DNA of 64,000 nt, taken from the NCBI GenBank assembly GCA_016722565.1, contig JADKIU010000001.1, forward strand, positions 372,001 to 436,000, read 5' to 3'. The notes below the pieces were generated by a model. The model saw nothing but the letters and a program-made list of their open reading frames with translations. It had not been told where the DNA came from and made no database searches. Below, one piece after another: positions 18,032-26,881 of this stretch. Numbering within the stretch: position 1 is the stretch's first letter; every line of letters begins with the position of its first letter. Made by a program: the position numbers and the translations under genes. Source of the stretch: Bacteroidota bacterium (GTDB lineage: Bacteria > Bacteroidota > Bacteroidia > 2-12-FULL-35-15).

Positions 18032-18043
18032 GGTGTAAAGGTA

Positions 18044-20059
18044 CTATTTTCCTGAATTTCCATATTTTGAATCACGCTCTAAGGCCTTTTTCTCCATAAT
18101 GCTTAGTTCGTAACGAATGTTTTTGGCCATTTGATCCGATGTGTCATCTTTGGATGTTAAAGTAATGGTATCATCATAATAACGCACTTTCATAAATGCG
18201 TTCTCTATTTCTCGGATACTGGTTACCATAACATCGAAATATTTCGTGTGAAAAGTTTTTCCCAAGGTTGTTTTAAAATCAGTATTAATAATTTTCTGAT
18301 AAGCTTCTACACTGGTTTGCTTTGACCTCACTTCGGAATATTGTGTGAGAATAAATTCTATTTCATTTACATTGTACTTGTGGAACATCTCCCAATATTT
18401 TGGGTCAAGAATGTGCAGTTCGGTTCTGTCTCCTTTGGCAACGGTTCTTGCAAGTGAAAAATGTTTAAGTGCAACTAGGCTAGAAAAGTCGTTTAGGTGT
18501 TCTGTTTTAAATTCCGGTAAATAGACATATGTCCGTCCAGTTTTATTTTTCATTGCGCTATCCACTACTATTTTAAACAAATTATTTTTGTCAGGAATCG
18601 GAATACGCTCGTATCCTTCTTCTACATAGGAGTTGAGTTCAACGAAAGCGGTAAGTTTATTTTTTTTCAAATTTTTTGCAATCGTTCCTTTCAAAACATT
18701 TTGAGCATATTCTTTGTGTTTGACATCATCATAACTTAGATATTTAAGCAGCATTTTATTTCTTAATGCACTATCAGCTTTTGCTGTATAACTAAGGCCG
18801 TTCGATAAAACACATTCATGGCAGTTCAGCGCCTGACTTAAGTTATAGAAGAAATTAAATGCTTCTTCATAAGTTGTGAACTTTGTTTCGCGCCAATAAA
18901 AGCGTGCTTTTAGTTTTACTCCATCTTTTGGGTCAATAGGAATAATTTCCAAATCAAATTTTTTAAACAAGTGGTCAGTCATCGGCTCTTTATGTTTCTC
19001 TCCATTTACATCAATGAGGTCATAATAACCGTCTGTAATGAACATTTTTTTCCAAGTGTCGATATCCAGATACGACTTCCTTCGTATTGCTTCCAGGATA
19101 TAGTAGATGTAAGTCGTATTGTCGGGGTCGAACAAATGATATCTGAATGCGGTTTCAATACACTCAGTATAATGAAAGTCGGCAAGGAAATTTTTTAATA
19201 TTTCGGGTTTTACTTCTTCTTTCAGTCGGTTGAATTTATTCTCGTCAATTAAAAAATTCTTTCCAGGACTGGTTTTGCTCTGGTTGTAAAAATCAGTTAA
19301 TCGGTCTAATCTTTTTTGAGACAAAGGATGTGTGCTTTCTTTTAGTGTCATTTCCGAATATGATCGCAGTTGGTTCAACTCTAAACGTTGCATTACTTTA
19401 AAAGAAGAAATGGAACCATCTAGTGTGTACCCTGATTTTTGGAGCCAAACCGCAGAAAGGGAATCGGCTTGTAATTCGTTTTTTATAGAAAATTTGCTTC
19501 TGGACTTGTCAACAAAAAATACTCCATTGTCAAAATTTCCGGCTTCTGCTTCCATGAATCGATACAAAGAATGTTTCAAATAATAATGTGCCAGTTCGTG
19601 GCACAATACCGATGCAAGAGCTGCCTCATCTGGTAGATCAGCTAATAAACCGATATTCATAAATGCATGTCCTGAGGCCGTCATAAATGCATTAAAATAC
19701 CCATCTTTCACAATGTAGAGATGGATTACAGAATCTTTTTTTAATTCTTCGGGTAGCACTTTTTGTAAAACCTCATTCACATAATTTTCCAGTTCATCCC
19801 AATCGCTATAAATGGTTCCATCAGAAATAAAATCAGAAATATAGCAAGCTTGCGAATGAGCAAAATTCAAGGCTCTTCTAGGATATTCTCCGTTTTTAAC
19901 ATTGGAAGGAATTCCGCTGAAAATATGTGTTCTTAACTTTTCCTTATCTATAATAAACCGTTTTGGAAGGGTATCACTATATTTCCTTTCGGCTATGGGT
20001 GTTGTTTGTGAAAAAGCAAACGTTGAAAACAAAAGGAATACTAATAGGGATAATCTCAT
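18044..20059 (-). CDS. Exported M48-family metalloprotease
   Basis: 671 residues with a signal peptide (RLSLLVFLLFSTFAFSQ). The peptidase core is near the N terminus: HELAH at 154-158 (zinc ligands and catalytic Glu) and the third-ligand motif NELQAD (Glu195), followed by helical segments with THPLSQKRLDRL, a feature of BepA/LoiP-type M48 proteases. The region from about 290 to 671 is long, with no TPR pattern I can define, and contains Cys-x-x-Cys (CHEC). Probably a periplasmic quality-control protease. It is divergent from glyS. Confidence 0.85.
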   Translation of the reverse strand: MRLSLLVFLLFSTFAFSQTTPIAERKYSDTLPKRFIIDKEKLRTHIFSGIPSNVKNGEYPRRALNFAHSQACYISDFISDGTIYSDWDELENYVNEVLQKVLPEELKKDSVIHLYIVKDGYFNAFMTASGHAFMNIGLLADLPDEAALASVLCHELAHYYLKHSLYRFMEAEAGNFDNGVFFVDKSRSKFSIKNELQADSLSAVWLQKSGYTLDGSISSFKVMQRLELNQLRSYSEMTLKESTHPLSQKRLDRLTDFYNQSKTSPGKNFLIDENKFNRLKEEVKPEILKNFLADFHYTECIETAFRYHLFDPDNTTYIYYILEAIRRKSYLDIDTWKKMFITDGYYDLIDVNGEKHKEPMTDHLFKKFDLEIIPIDPKDGVKLKARFYWRETKFTTYEEAFNFFYNLSQALNCHECVLSNGLSYTAKADSALRNKMLLKYLSYDDVKHKEYAQNVLKGTIAKNLKKNKLTAFVELNSYVEEGYERIPIPDKNNLFKIVVDSAMKNKTGRTYVYLPEFKTEHLNDFSSLVALKHFSLARTVAKGDRTELHILDPKYWEMFHKYNVNEIEFILTQYSEVRSKQTSVEAYQKIINTDFKTTLGKTFHTKYFDVMVTSIREIENAFMKVRYYDDTITLTSKDDTSDQMAKNIRYELSIMEKKALERDSKYGNSGK

Positions 20060-20082
20060 AGGGATGTTTTTTGATTATCGGA

Positions 20083-20090
20083 CAAATGTA
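20083..20090 (-). promoter_or_regulatory. -7 box of the M48 protease gene
   Basis: TACATTTG on the minus strand, an exact TAnnTTTG match 23 nt upstream of the ATG at 20059, in the spacer divergent from glyS. Confidence 0.55.
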
Positions 20091-20133
20091 GCCAAATTAA
20101 CGTACCGATTTATTTCCTATTTTTACACCCGTT

Positions 20134-21681
20134 ATGGCAAACCAAGAAGATATTTTTAAAAACATTATTTCCCACTCTAAAGAGTATGGGTTTATTTTTC
20201 AAAGCTCCGAAATTTATGACGGACTTAGCGCTGTTTATGATTACGGACAAATGGGTGCGGAGTTAAAAAAGAACTTACGCGACTATTGGTGGAAAGCAAT
20301 GGTGCAAATGCACGAAAACATTGTAGGGATTGATGCTGCTATTTTTATGCATCCAACCACCTGGAAAGCATCCGGACACGTGGATGCCTTTAACGATCCA
20401 TTGATTGATAACAAAGACAGTAAAAAACGTTACCGTGCCGATGTTTTGATTGAGGAGCACGTAGCGAAAATAGAAGGCAAAATCCAAAAGGAGGTTGATA
20501 AAGCAAAGGAACGCTTCGGTGATGCGTTTGATGAAGCACAATTTAGAGCTACCAATGCCCGTGTATTGGAAAATCAAGGAAAGGCAGATGCAATTCTTGG
20601 TAAGTTTAAAGATGCCTTGGAGAAAAATGATTTAGAAGCGGTTCGACAAATCATCATCGATTGTGAAATCGTTTGTCCGATCTCAGGTTCTAAAAACTGG
20701 ACAGAAGTACGCCAGTTTAACTTGATGTTCAGCACGTCTATGGGTGCTGTGAGTGAAGATTCTAATACTATTTATTTACGTCCGGAAACGGCTCAAGGTA
20801 TTTTTGTGAACTTTTTGAATGTACAAAAATCAGGAAGAATGAAAATTCCTTTTGGGATTGCTCAAACCGGAAAAGCCTTCCGTAACGAAATTGTTGCGCG
20901 TCAGTTCATCTTCCGTATGCGTGAATTCGAACAAATGGAAATGCAGTTTTTTGTGCGCCCGGGTTCCGAAATGGAATGGTATAACTACTGGAAAGAAACC
21001 CGCATGAAATGGCATAATTCATTGGGCTTTGGAGAAGCAAATTACCGCTTCCACGATCATATTAAGTTAGCGCATTATGCTAATGCTGCTTGTGATATCG
21101 AATTCAATTTCCCATTCGGATTTAAAGAACTAGAAGGAATTCATTCTCGCACCGATTTCGATTTAAAAGCACACGAACAACATTCCGGAAAAAAATTACA
21201 ATACTTTGATCCGGAATTAAATCAGAACTATGTTCCTTATGTAGTGGAAACATCCGTAGGATTGGATCGTTTGTTCCTTGCCGTAATGAGTAAAGCATTT
21301 GTGGAAGAGAAATTAGAAGACGGAACCATTCGTACTGCTTTAAATCTTCCTGCATTTTTAGCGCCAATAAAAGTAGCGGTTCTTCCTCTATTAAAGAAAG
21401 ATGGCTTACCTGAAAAAGCGCGTGAGATTTTAGATTTATTAAAGTTTGATCATGCTACCACGTATGATGAAAAAGATACTATCGGTAAACGTTACCGCAG
21501 ACAAGATGCGATTGGAACTCCATTCTGTATCACTGTTGATCACCAAACCTTAGAAGACAATACGGTTACTATTCGTCACCGTGATACCATGACACAAGAC
21601 CGAGTAAGCATTGAAGCACTTGCAAAAATTGTAGATGATAAAGTGAGCTTTAAGAAAGCGCTACAAGGATTGAACTTGTAG
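20134..21681 (+). CDS. glyS: Glycyl-tRNA synthetase (alpha2 dimer type)
   Basis: Charges tRNA-Gly. 515 residues, the single-chain class II enzyme of the eukaryote/archaeal kind rather than the two-gene glyQ/glyS form. The start includes SSEIYDGLSAVYDYGQMGAE. Motif 2: AFRNEIVARQFIFRMREFEQ. Motif 3: VETSVGLDRLFLAV. The C-terminal anticodon-binding domain begins about 410 (APIKVAVLPLLKKDGLPEKA). ATG 20134 gives MANQEDIFKNI, the usual family start. It is followed by a strong terminator. Confidence 0.96.
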   Translation: MANQEDIFKNIISHSKEYGFIFQSSEIYDGLSAVYDYGQMGAELKKNLRDYWWKAMVQMHENIVGIDAAIFMHPTTWKASGHVDAFNDPLIDNKDSKKRYRADVLIEEHVAKIEGKIQKEVDKAKERFGDAFDEAQFRATNARVLENQGKADAILGKFKDALEKNDLEAVRQIIIDCEIVCPISGSKNWTEVRQFNLMFSTSMGAVSEDSNTIYLRPETAQGIFVNFLNVQKSGRMKIPFGIAQTGKAFRNEIVARQFIFRMREFEQMEMQFFVRPGSEMEWYNYWKETRMKWHNSLGFGEANYRFHDHIKLAHYANAACDIEFNFPFGFKELEGIHSRTDFDLKAHEQHSGKKLQYFDPELNQNYVPYVVETSVGLDRLFLAVMSKAFVEEKLEDGTIRTALNLPAFLAPIKVAVLPLLKKDGLPEKAREILDLLKFDHATTYDEKDTIGKRYRRQDAIGTPFCITVDHQTLEDNTVTIRHRDTMTQDRVSIEALAKIVDDKVSFKKALQGLNL

Positions 21682-21714
21682 TCAACTCTAATTACCCCTT
21701 TCAATAAAAAACAG

Positions 21715-21742
21715 AACCCCAAGAATTTCTTCTTGGGGTTTT
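21715..21742 (+). terminator. glyS terminator
   Basis: AACCCCAAGAA / TTCTTGGGGTT perfect 11-bp stem, 4-nt loop, then TT. Confidence 0.85.
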
Positions 21743-21790
21743 CTGCCCTCTAAACTAAAAATGAATTGATTAACCAATCAATCACAAACA

Positions 21791-21894
21791 AACCCGATTA
21801 TGGCGGGTTGACTCTCAGATGAAGCTTCGGGCTCTCTTTCCCTGGGCTTCATCATCAAGTCTGAAACAAATCCTGCTCTCTTACTTCAGGATTT
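21791..21894. other. Three consecutive hairpins between glyS and the CBM-like gene
   Basis: AACCCG/CGGGTT (21791-21809), GATGAAGC/GCTTCATC (21818-21853) and AAATCCTG/CAGGATTT (21868-21894) follow each other within 104 bp. The third can terminate the minus-strand gene ending at 21902. The first two have no assigned role. Confidence 0.55.
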
Positions 21895-21901
21895 AAAAAT
21901 T

Positions 21902-22174
21902 TTAATTTGCAGGGATAAAACCACTACACTCTTTCCAAATATCATTCCCATTCATCATCCAAGGACCAGGTGTTATTCCTCTGCCTTGAGCAACGGCATG
22001 CCAACACGTCCCATTATAACTTACCATATCGTTTGTAACATAGGTAATAGTGGAATCATAATTTTGGCTGCAATTACAAGGTGTTCTGTCTTTTTCTTTT
22101 GTGCATTGAGTCATTACCCCTGAAAGAAGCAGGAATAATATCAAAATGATTGGACTTTTTATATACTTATTCAT
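21902..22174 (-). CDS. Small exported protein with CBM5/12-like motif
   Basis: A 90-residue protein. A hydrophobic signal (PIILILFLLLSGVMTQC) ends in a Cys that could be lipidated, although Gln at -1 is not a classical lipobox. The mature part has CNCS and then VSYNGTCWHAVAQGRGITPG and NGNDIWKEC, which matches the spacing of chitin-binding CBM5/12 modules (YNGxCW...PG...WxxC). It has no catalytic domain. The start lies 10 bp downstream of the PorP/SprF stop, so it is co-transcribed with that gene and may be a surface or T9SS-linked accessory; that is inference. Confidence 0.6.
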   Translation of the reverse strand: MNKYIKSPIILILFLLLSGVMTQCTKEKDRTPCNCSQNYDSTITYVTNDMVSYNGTCWHAVAQGRGITPGPWMMNGNDIWKECSGFIPAN

Positions 22175-22184
22175 TTACAATTTT

Positions 22185-23138
22185 TTAGAATGATGGACAA
22201 GTACTTGGACGGTATTTCGGTCTTGGTTTTTTGCAATTAAAATTCATACCTACAGTGATTTCATGTGATCCTGCTGAGGCGTTAGTTAATTTTGAAACGG
22301 TAACATCATAGCTATAACCCGCTTTAAATAAACCATGGGTAAAGCCTACTAATAAGATAAATGCATCTTGGTTACGATACCACAATCCACCTACCAACGA
22401 ACCTTTTGTTACATATACGCCTAAGTTCATTTGACGAAAATCTTGTTGTTGTTGGTATAAAATATTCGGAGAAATGCTGGTTTCATTGCTTTTTGAGCCA
22501 ACCGGGATGGTTGCTCCGGCATGGCCGGTAAATTTTATCGGGAGTTTACTTTCTCCAATTAGTCCTTCATTCGGTTGGGTTAAGTGATGAGCTGCAAATC
22601 CTAAAAAAACATATTTACTGAACATAACGGCACCGGCAGAAAAATCGACATAGGAACGTTGGTTTCTTTCGTGTACTTCTTCTGTGTTGTAGATAAAACC
22701 ACGTCTATCGTGAATCATATCTCCAAAGGTTAGTTTATTCCAATCAATGGATTTTTGTCCGTATGTAGCTTGTAACCCCGCATTTACTGAAAAATTTCGG
22801 TTGATTTGAATTTGTTTCGAGTAAATGGCGCTGATATTGGTTGTTTTTAATGTTCCTTGGCCAGCATTATCGCTAGTAACCAGTAAACCAATCCCACTTT
22901 TAATACCGAACATGTATCGATCGATGGAGGCACTGGTGGTCACGTATGTTCCTGAAATGCCCGGCCATTGATTACGGTAGTTAATGGCTACACGCGGACA
23001 AATATTCGAACCGGCAAGAGCAGGGTTGAGGTAAAGAGGGTTGGCATAAAATTGAGTAAACTCAGGATCTTGTGCCTTGGCTGCTTTATAAGTAACCATA
23101 CTTAGTGCTAACGCTATAAGAAAGTATAATTTTTTCAT
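22185..23138 (-). CDS. PorP/SprF family type IX secretion-associated membrane protein
   Basis: A 317-residue outer-membrane protein of the PorP/SprF family. Hallmarks: signal peptide (FLIALALSMVTYKAAKA), then DPEFTQFYANPLYLNPALAG, INYRNQWPGISGTYVT and a C-terminal KAGYSYDVTVSK with SAGSHEITVGM. Members are outer-membrane barrels that work with T9SS and anchor or export specific cargo, often beside a large CHU_C-type adhesin. No large adhesin is adjacent here; the closest CHU_C protein is at 37-39.5 kb. Confidence 0.92.
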   Translation of the reverse strand: MKKLYFLIALALSMVTYKAAKAQDPEFTQFYANPLYLNPALAGSNICPRVAINYRNQWPGISGTYVTTSASIDRYMFGIKSGIGLLVTSDNAGQGTLKTTNISAIYSKQIQINRNFSVNAGLQATYGQKSIDWNKLTFGDMIHDRRGFIYNTEEVHERNQRSYVDFSAGAVMFSKYVFLGFAAHHLTQPNEGLIGESKLPIKFTGHAGATIPVGSKSNETSISPNILYQQQQDFRQMNLGVYVTKGSLVGGLWYRNQDAFILLVGFTHGLFKAGYSYDVTVSKLTNASAGSHEITVGMNFNCKKPRPKYRPSTCPSF

Positions 23139-23230
23139 GGGGCACGATTTTGTCGTTTCTGATAATTAGACGGAGGGGGTTGGGAAGGGTTGCCTGAAAA
23201 TTTATTCTTTTTTTTAGGGGTGGGGAATAA

Positions 23231-23264
23231 AAAAACCGCCATGGGTAGTTATGGCGGTTTTTTT
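23231..23264 (-). terminator. Terminator of the sigma/anti-sigma operon
   Basis: AAAAACCGCCAT / ATGGCGGTTTTT perfect 12-bp stem with an 8-nt loop, 21 bp past the stop at 23283. Confidence 0.88.
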
Positions 23265-23282
23265 TGGAGATGTTGTTGTATT

Positions 23283-24002
23283 TTATTTCTGTAGGGTGTC
23301 TTTTTTCATTTGTTCTTTTTGCTTTCGGATGCTATCAGCATTTAAGTTCAACAATCCGCTTAACCCAATGCCGCTGTTGGTTCCTTTGGTTACTGCAGCT
23401 TTTTTGGTGCTTTCTTTTTCTTTGGTTTCTCTCACAATTCCCTTCGAAGAATCAATCATATCCCCGAAAATAGGTTCATTCCCCATTACGGTTACCTTTT
23501 GATTTTTAGAGTATTCATCTTCGTTCGATGCGGCAGTCGTCTTTTTGTCTTTTTTTACTTTTTCCGCCACCACTTTAGCTTTTGTATCGGTTGTAGCAAC
23601 GGTAGTTTTTATTTCAGGAGCGGTTGTTTTCACTTCCGGGATAATTGCAGGTGTTTCTGTTACTACCGGTGTTTCTGTTTTAACAACCGTAGGTTGAACA
23701 GGAGCCGGTTGAGGTGTTGCTTCTGTTTTCTTTTCAATTGGTGGAGCAACTGTTTCTGTGGTTGGTTCCGGTGTGTTTTTGGAAGAACTGATGGCTTTAT
23801 AAATAGCAAAACCGCCAACGAGCACAATTCCACCAATAATCAATGCCATATTATAAGAACCTTTTGGTGCAATGGTTTTAGGAGTCGCATCCAGCATGCG
23901 TTCCATACGCGCCCAATCTCCTGAGTCGTACTTCGCATCATAGTTGCTCAAGTGCTCCTTAAGAGTTTCATCAAGTTTGCTTGGAGGAGTATTATTTTCC
24001 AT
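23283..24002 (-). CDS. Single-pass membrane protein, probable anti-sigma partner
   Basis: 239 residues. The short N-terminal cytosolic part (about 1-50) contains LKEHLSNYDAKYDSGDWARM, reminiscent of N termini of Bacteroidota membrane proteins encoded just after ECF sigma factors. One transmembrane helix (ALIIGGIVLVGGFAIYKAI) is followed by a Pro/Thr/Lys-rich low-complexity periplasmic region (about 75-165) and a C-terminal Lys-rich tail. The start overlaps the sigma-factor gene by 11 bp, indicating translational coupling. Anti-sigma activity is inferred from context and topology; there is no classical zinc anti-sigma motif. Confidence 0.65.
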   Translation of the reverse strand: MENNTPPSKLDETLKEHLSNYDAKYDSGDWARMERMLDATPKTIAPKGSYNMALIIGGIVLVGGFAIYKAISSSKNTPEPTTETVAPPIEKKTEATPQPAPVQPTVVKTETPVVTETPAIIPEVKTTAPEIKTTVATTDTKAKVVAEKVKKDKKTTAASNEDEYSKNQKVTVMGNEPIFGDMIDSSKGIVRETKEKESTKKAAVTKGTNSGIGLSGLLNLNADSIRKQKEQMKKDTLQK

Positions 24003-24558
24003 TTACAATTGGTTTTATATGATGCATCAAGTTTTTTCTCAAGTTAAACTTTGCTTTCGAAAGGTTTGATTTAGAAGTTCCTTCACTAATATCAAGCAAT
24101 TCGGCAATTTCTTTGTGTGTATATTCTTCAACAACATACAAGTTAAAAACAGTTCGGTATGCGGGTGTTAATTCTTGAACAGCTCTTAATATTTCTTCTT
24201 TATCAATGTGTAAGGCCAATTCATCATCACTTACTTCCTCTGCCACATTGCTGGCTTTGTCATTTGCATAAACAGTGCTTACAATCAAGTAGTTCTGTTT
24301 GTTTTTTCTCAGATGGTCAATGGCGGTATTTACCATAATTCTTCTGATCCAACCTTCGAAAGAGCCGTTTGCCTTAAAATTTTTTAGGCTGTCAAACACT
24401 TTCATAAATCCTTCATGGAGAATGTCTTTCGCTTCATCGCTACTTTTGGAGTAGCGCAAACAAACCCCTAACATCTTACTATAAAACTGTTCGTACAAAG
24501 CCTTTTGGCTGGCACGATCATTCTTTAAACAACCTTTGATGATGTCGGTTTCATTCAT
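23992..24558 (-). CDS. ECF sigma factor (sigma-70 family)
   Basis: 188 residues. Region 2 includes LGVCLRYSKSSDEAKDILHE and the DNA-melting segment FKANGSFEGWIRRIMVNTAI; region 4 is LTPAYRTVFNLYVVEEYTHK followed by IAELLDISEGTSKSNLSKAK. The open frame extends to 24588, but MNETDIIKGC at 24558 is the natural start. It is the first gene of an operon with the membrane protein downstream. Confidence 0.93.
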   Translation of the reverse strand: MNETDIIKGCLKNDRASQKALYEQFYSKMLGVCLRYSKSSDEAKDILHEGFMKVFDSLKNFKANGSFEGWIRRIMVNTAIDHLRKNKQNYLIVSTVYANDKASNVAEEVSDDELALHIDKEEILRAVQELTPAYRTVFNLYVVEEYTHKEIAELLDISEGTSKSNLSKAKFNLRKNLMHHIKPIVNGK

Positions 24559-24729
24559 ATATAGAGCGCTTTCTAAAGCTAAAGACACCTCTCTTCTACG
24601 AAGTATGACGTAAAAGGTTTTAGAGGGTTGCCTCTGAACATAAACTATTTTTTTAGGGAATGGTTCCCTTAGTTATTCAAACCTAGCCAAATCCAATCGA
24701 AGGGATTTTAGGACCAAGGCATGAAATTG

Positions 24730-26820
24730 TTACTGAATTGTAAATTCACTATCCGCAACACCTTTATTTACTTTTATGGTTTCAGCAGTTAGTTTCATCG
24801 ACATAGCTCCAGTAATTGAAATGACACTCGGAAATTTTACCCCATCCACATCTTTGTATTCTAAGATATCAGTGGTATTGGTAACAGGTCCCATTTCAGT
24901 TGTTGTAGTTTGGGTGGTTCTTACTTTTAATTTGCTTTCCACATCGTACCATTCCATGGATTTTTTTCCTTTTGGACTAATCACTTCCATGATGTAAGCA
25001 TCTTTTCCGTTAATTGCTTCAATGCCTTTCAAGCTCAATTTATAACCTAGTTTTTCGTAATTCATTTCCAGGTTTAAGATAGCTTGCGCTTTGATGTCCT
25101 CCAAGCTTTCGCCTTCTAAATCTTTTTTCCCTTGCATGCTTTGTTGCTTTCCTACTTTACCATCGTACACTTCTTTTTGAATCACCATTTCACCCATTTT
25201 TACAGCCATTGCATATTTGTTCGGTGCTTTTTGGCTAGTGGTAATGCTGATGTCCATTCCTTGAAACTTCGTATTCATTTTTGTAGAAACATCTTTTACT
25301 TTCATCAATGCTTTTGCTCCTCCGATTGTTTTTACATAATCTGCAATTACTGTTTTTGGAGTAACACCAGCCGGAATTGGTTTTGCAACCGCTGCAACCG
25401 TATTTCCATAGATGTCGTAAAATTCAATGTTTTTCGTTGCGCTGAAAGGCGCCAATTTTTTAGAAAGCTCTTCTTTGTCACCAACAACTAGGATGGTTGC
25501 ATTATCCGGACGAATGTATTTTTGTGCCATCGCATATACATCATCAGCAGTAACTGCCGCTAAATTTTTAAGATAGTTGGCATAATAATCTTTCGGAAGT
25601 TTGTACAATTCCGTATTAATCGCAAAGCGAGCAATGGTTGCAGGGTCTTCCAATGAAATAGCAAAAGTTCCGGTTAAAAAATTCTTGATGCCTTCCAATT
25701 CATCTTGCGGTACTTTTTCGGTGCGCAGGCGATTTAACTCCGACATAATTTCTATGATGGAACTATCCGTTACTGCGTTTCTTACTTTTGCATAGGCGCT
25801 GAATTCGCTTACCAATTCATCGTTGTCTAAGGAAGAATACGAACCATAAGTATATCCATGTTTTTCGCGAAGGTTGATGAATAAACGAGAAGAGAAGCCT
25901 GCACCAAGGATGGTATTCATCACTTTTGCTTTGATCGCATCTTCGCTGTTTAATTTTAAATCAACAGGATAAGTTACATTGATTACGGATTGAACCGCAC
26001 CAGCTTTATTTACAACCGCTACACGTGTTTTTTCAGGTGCTTTGGGCATATCGTAACTGATGGTTGGAACGTCCGCTCTTTGCCATGCTCCAAAATATTT
26101 TTCAATCAATGGCTTTATTTCTGCCATCGTTACATCTCCAACAATGGCCATATAAGCAACATTCGGACGGAAATAGGTTTGATAATAGGCATTGCATTTT
26201 TCTAATGTGATTTTTGAAACACTCTCTTCCGTAGTTAATTCACCGTAAGGATGTTTTACTCCATAATTCAAAACCGCTTTCACATTGTTGGAAATTGCAT
26301 CTGGATCATCTTTCCCTTGTGCTAATCCCGAAAGCGTTTGTGTTTTTATTTTATCCAATTCTTCTTGTTTGAAGTTGGTGTTTAATAAAACATCCGACAT
26401 TAGATCCAATAGTTTTGATTGTTGCTTTTTTAATGAAGCAGCGTACAATCCTTTTGGGTTAGCGGAAAGAGTCGCACCAATAAAATCGATATCGCTATCC
26501 AACTGATCTTTTGTTCTGTTTTTTGTTCCGCTGGTCATCAGCTCACTGGTCATGTTTGCAGTTCCAACAGCATCGTTTTCCAAAGCCGGTTTAATATCCA
26601 ATGCGATGGAGTAGGCAACGGTTGCTTGTTTATGGTTTTCAACCACAAATACTTTCAATCCATTTGGTAATTCAAACGATTGAATATCGCCCAGTTTAAT
26701 TCCCGGAGCGGGAGCAGCCGTTGGGCGAACTGTTCGGTCTAATTTCTTATCTCCTTTTTGCGCAAAAGCAGAAACGATTAGTAACAAAGCTGTTATGGAG
26801 AATATTATTTTTTTGTTCAT
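24730..26820 (-). CDS. M16-family protein lacking the zinc motif, with C-terminal LolA-like domain
   Basis: 696 residues, exported (IIFSITALLLIVSAFAQ). Residues about 40-460 are the two M16 half-domains (FELPNGLKVFVVENHKQATV, FGAWQRADVPTISYD, AGFSSRLFINLREKHGYTYG). The zinc motif HxxEH is replaced by the TANMTSELMTSGT region, so it is not a zinc peptidase by itself; in such pairs the non-zinc subunit supplies the Arg/Tyr substrate-binding site. Residues about 480-696 form a beta-rich domain resembling LolA-type outer-membrane lipoprotein sorting proteins (MEWYDVESKLKVRTTQT). It follows the active M16 gene by 61 bp. Confidence 0.85.
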   Translation of the reverse strand: MNKKIIFSITALLLIVSAFAQKGDKKLDRTVRPTAAPAPGIKLGDIQSFELPNGLKVFVVENHKQATVAYSIALDIKPALENDAVGTANMTSELMTSGTKNRTKDQLDSDIDFIGATLSANPKGLYAASLKKQQSKLLDLMSDVLLNTNFKQEELDKIKTQTLSGLAQGKDDPDAISNNVKAVLNYGVKHPYGELTTEESVSKITLEKCNAYYQTYFRPNVAYMAIVGDVTMAEIKPLIEKYFGAWQRADVPTISYDMPKAPEKTRVAVVNKAGAVQSVINVTYPVDLKLNSEDAIKAKVMNTILGAGFSSRLFINLREKHGYTYGSYSSLDNDELVSEFSAYAKVRNAVTDSSIIEIMSELNRLRTEKVPQDELEGIKNFLTGTFAISLEDPATIARFAINTELYKLPKDYYANYLKNLAAVTADDVYAMAQKYIRPDNATILVVGDKEELSKKLAPFSATKNIEFYDIYGNTVAAVAKPIPAGVTPKTVIADYVKTIGGAKALMKVKDVSTKMNTKFQGMDISITTSQKAPNKYAMAVKMGEMVIQKEVYDGKVGKQQSMQGKKDLEGESLEDIKAQAILNLEMNYEKLGYKLSLKGIEAINGKDAYIMEVISPKGKKSMEWYDVESKLKVRTTQTTTTEMGPVTNTTDILEYKDVDGVKFPSVISITGAMSMKLTAETIKVNKGVADSEFTIQ

Positions 26821-26881
26821 GATGTCTATTTTTCTAAATTTTTTTAATCTTTTTCTTTAGCGAACTATTTCAGAGCAATTC

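Noticed and set aside
23499..23924. Long plus-strand frame opposite the probable anti-sigma gene
   Set aside because: It is a Cys/Phe/Arg-rich antisense reading of a Pro/Thr/Lys-rich gene, with no domain and no promoter.
25132..25491. 119-codon plus-strand frame inside the zinc-less M16 gene
   Set aside because: Cys/Phe/Ser-rich shadow of a confidently identified gene.
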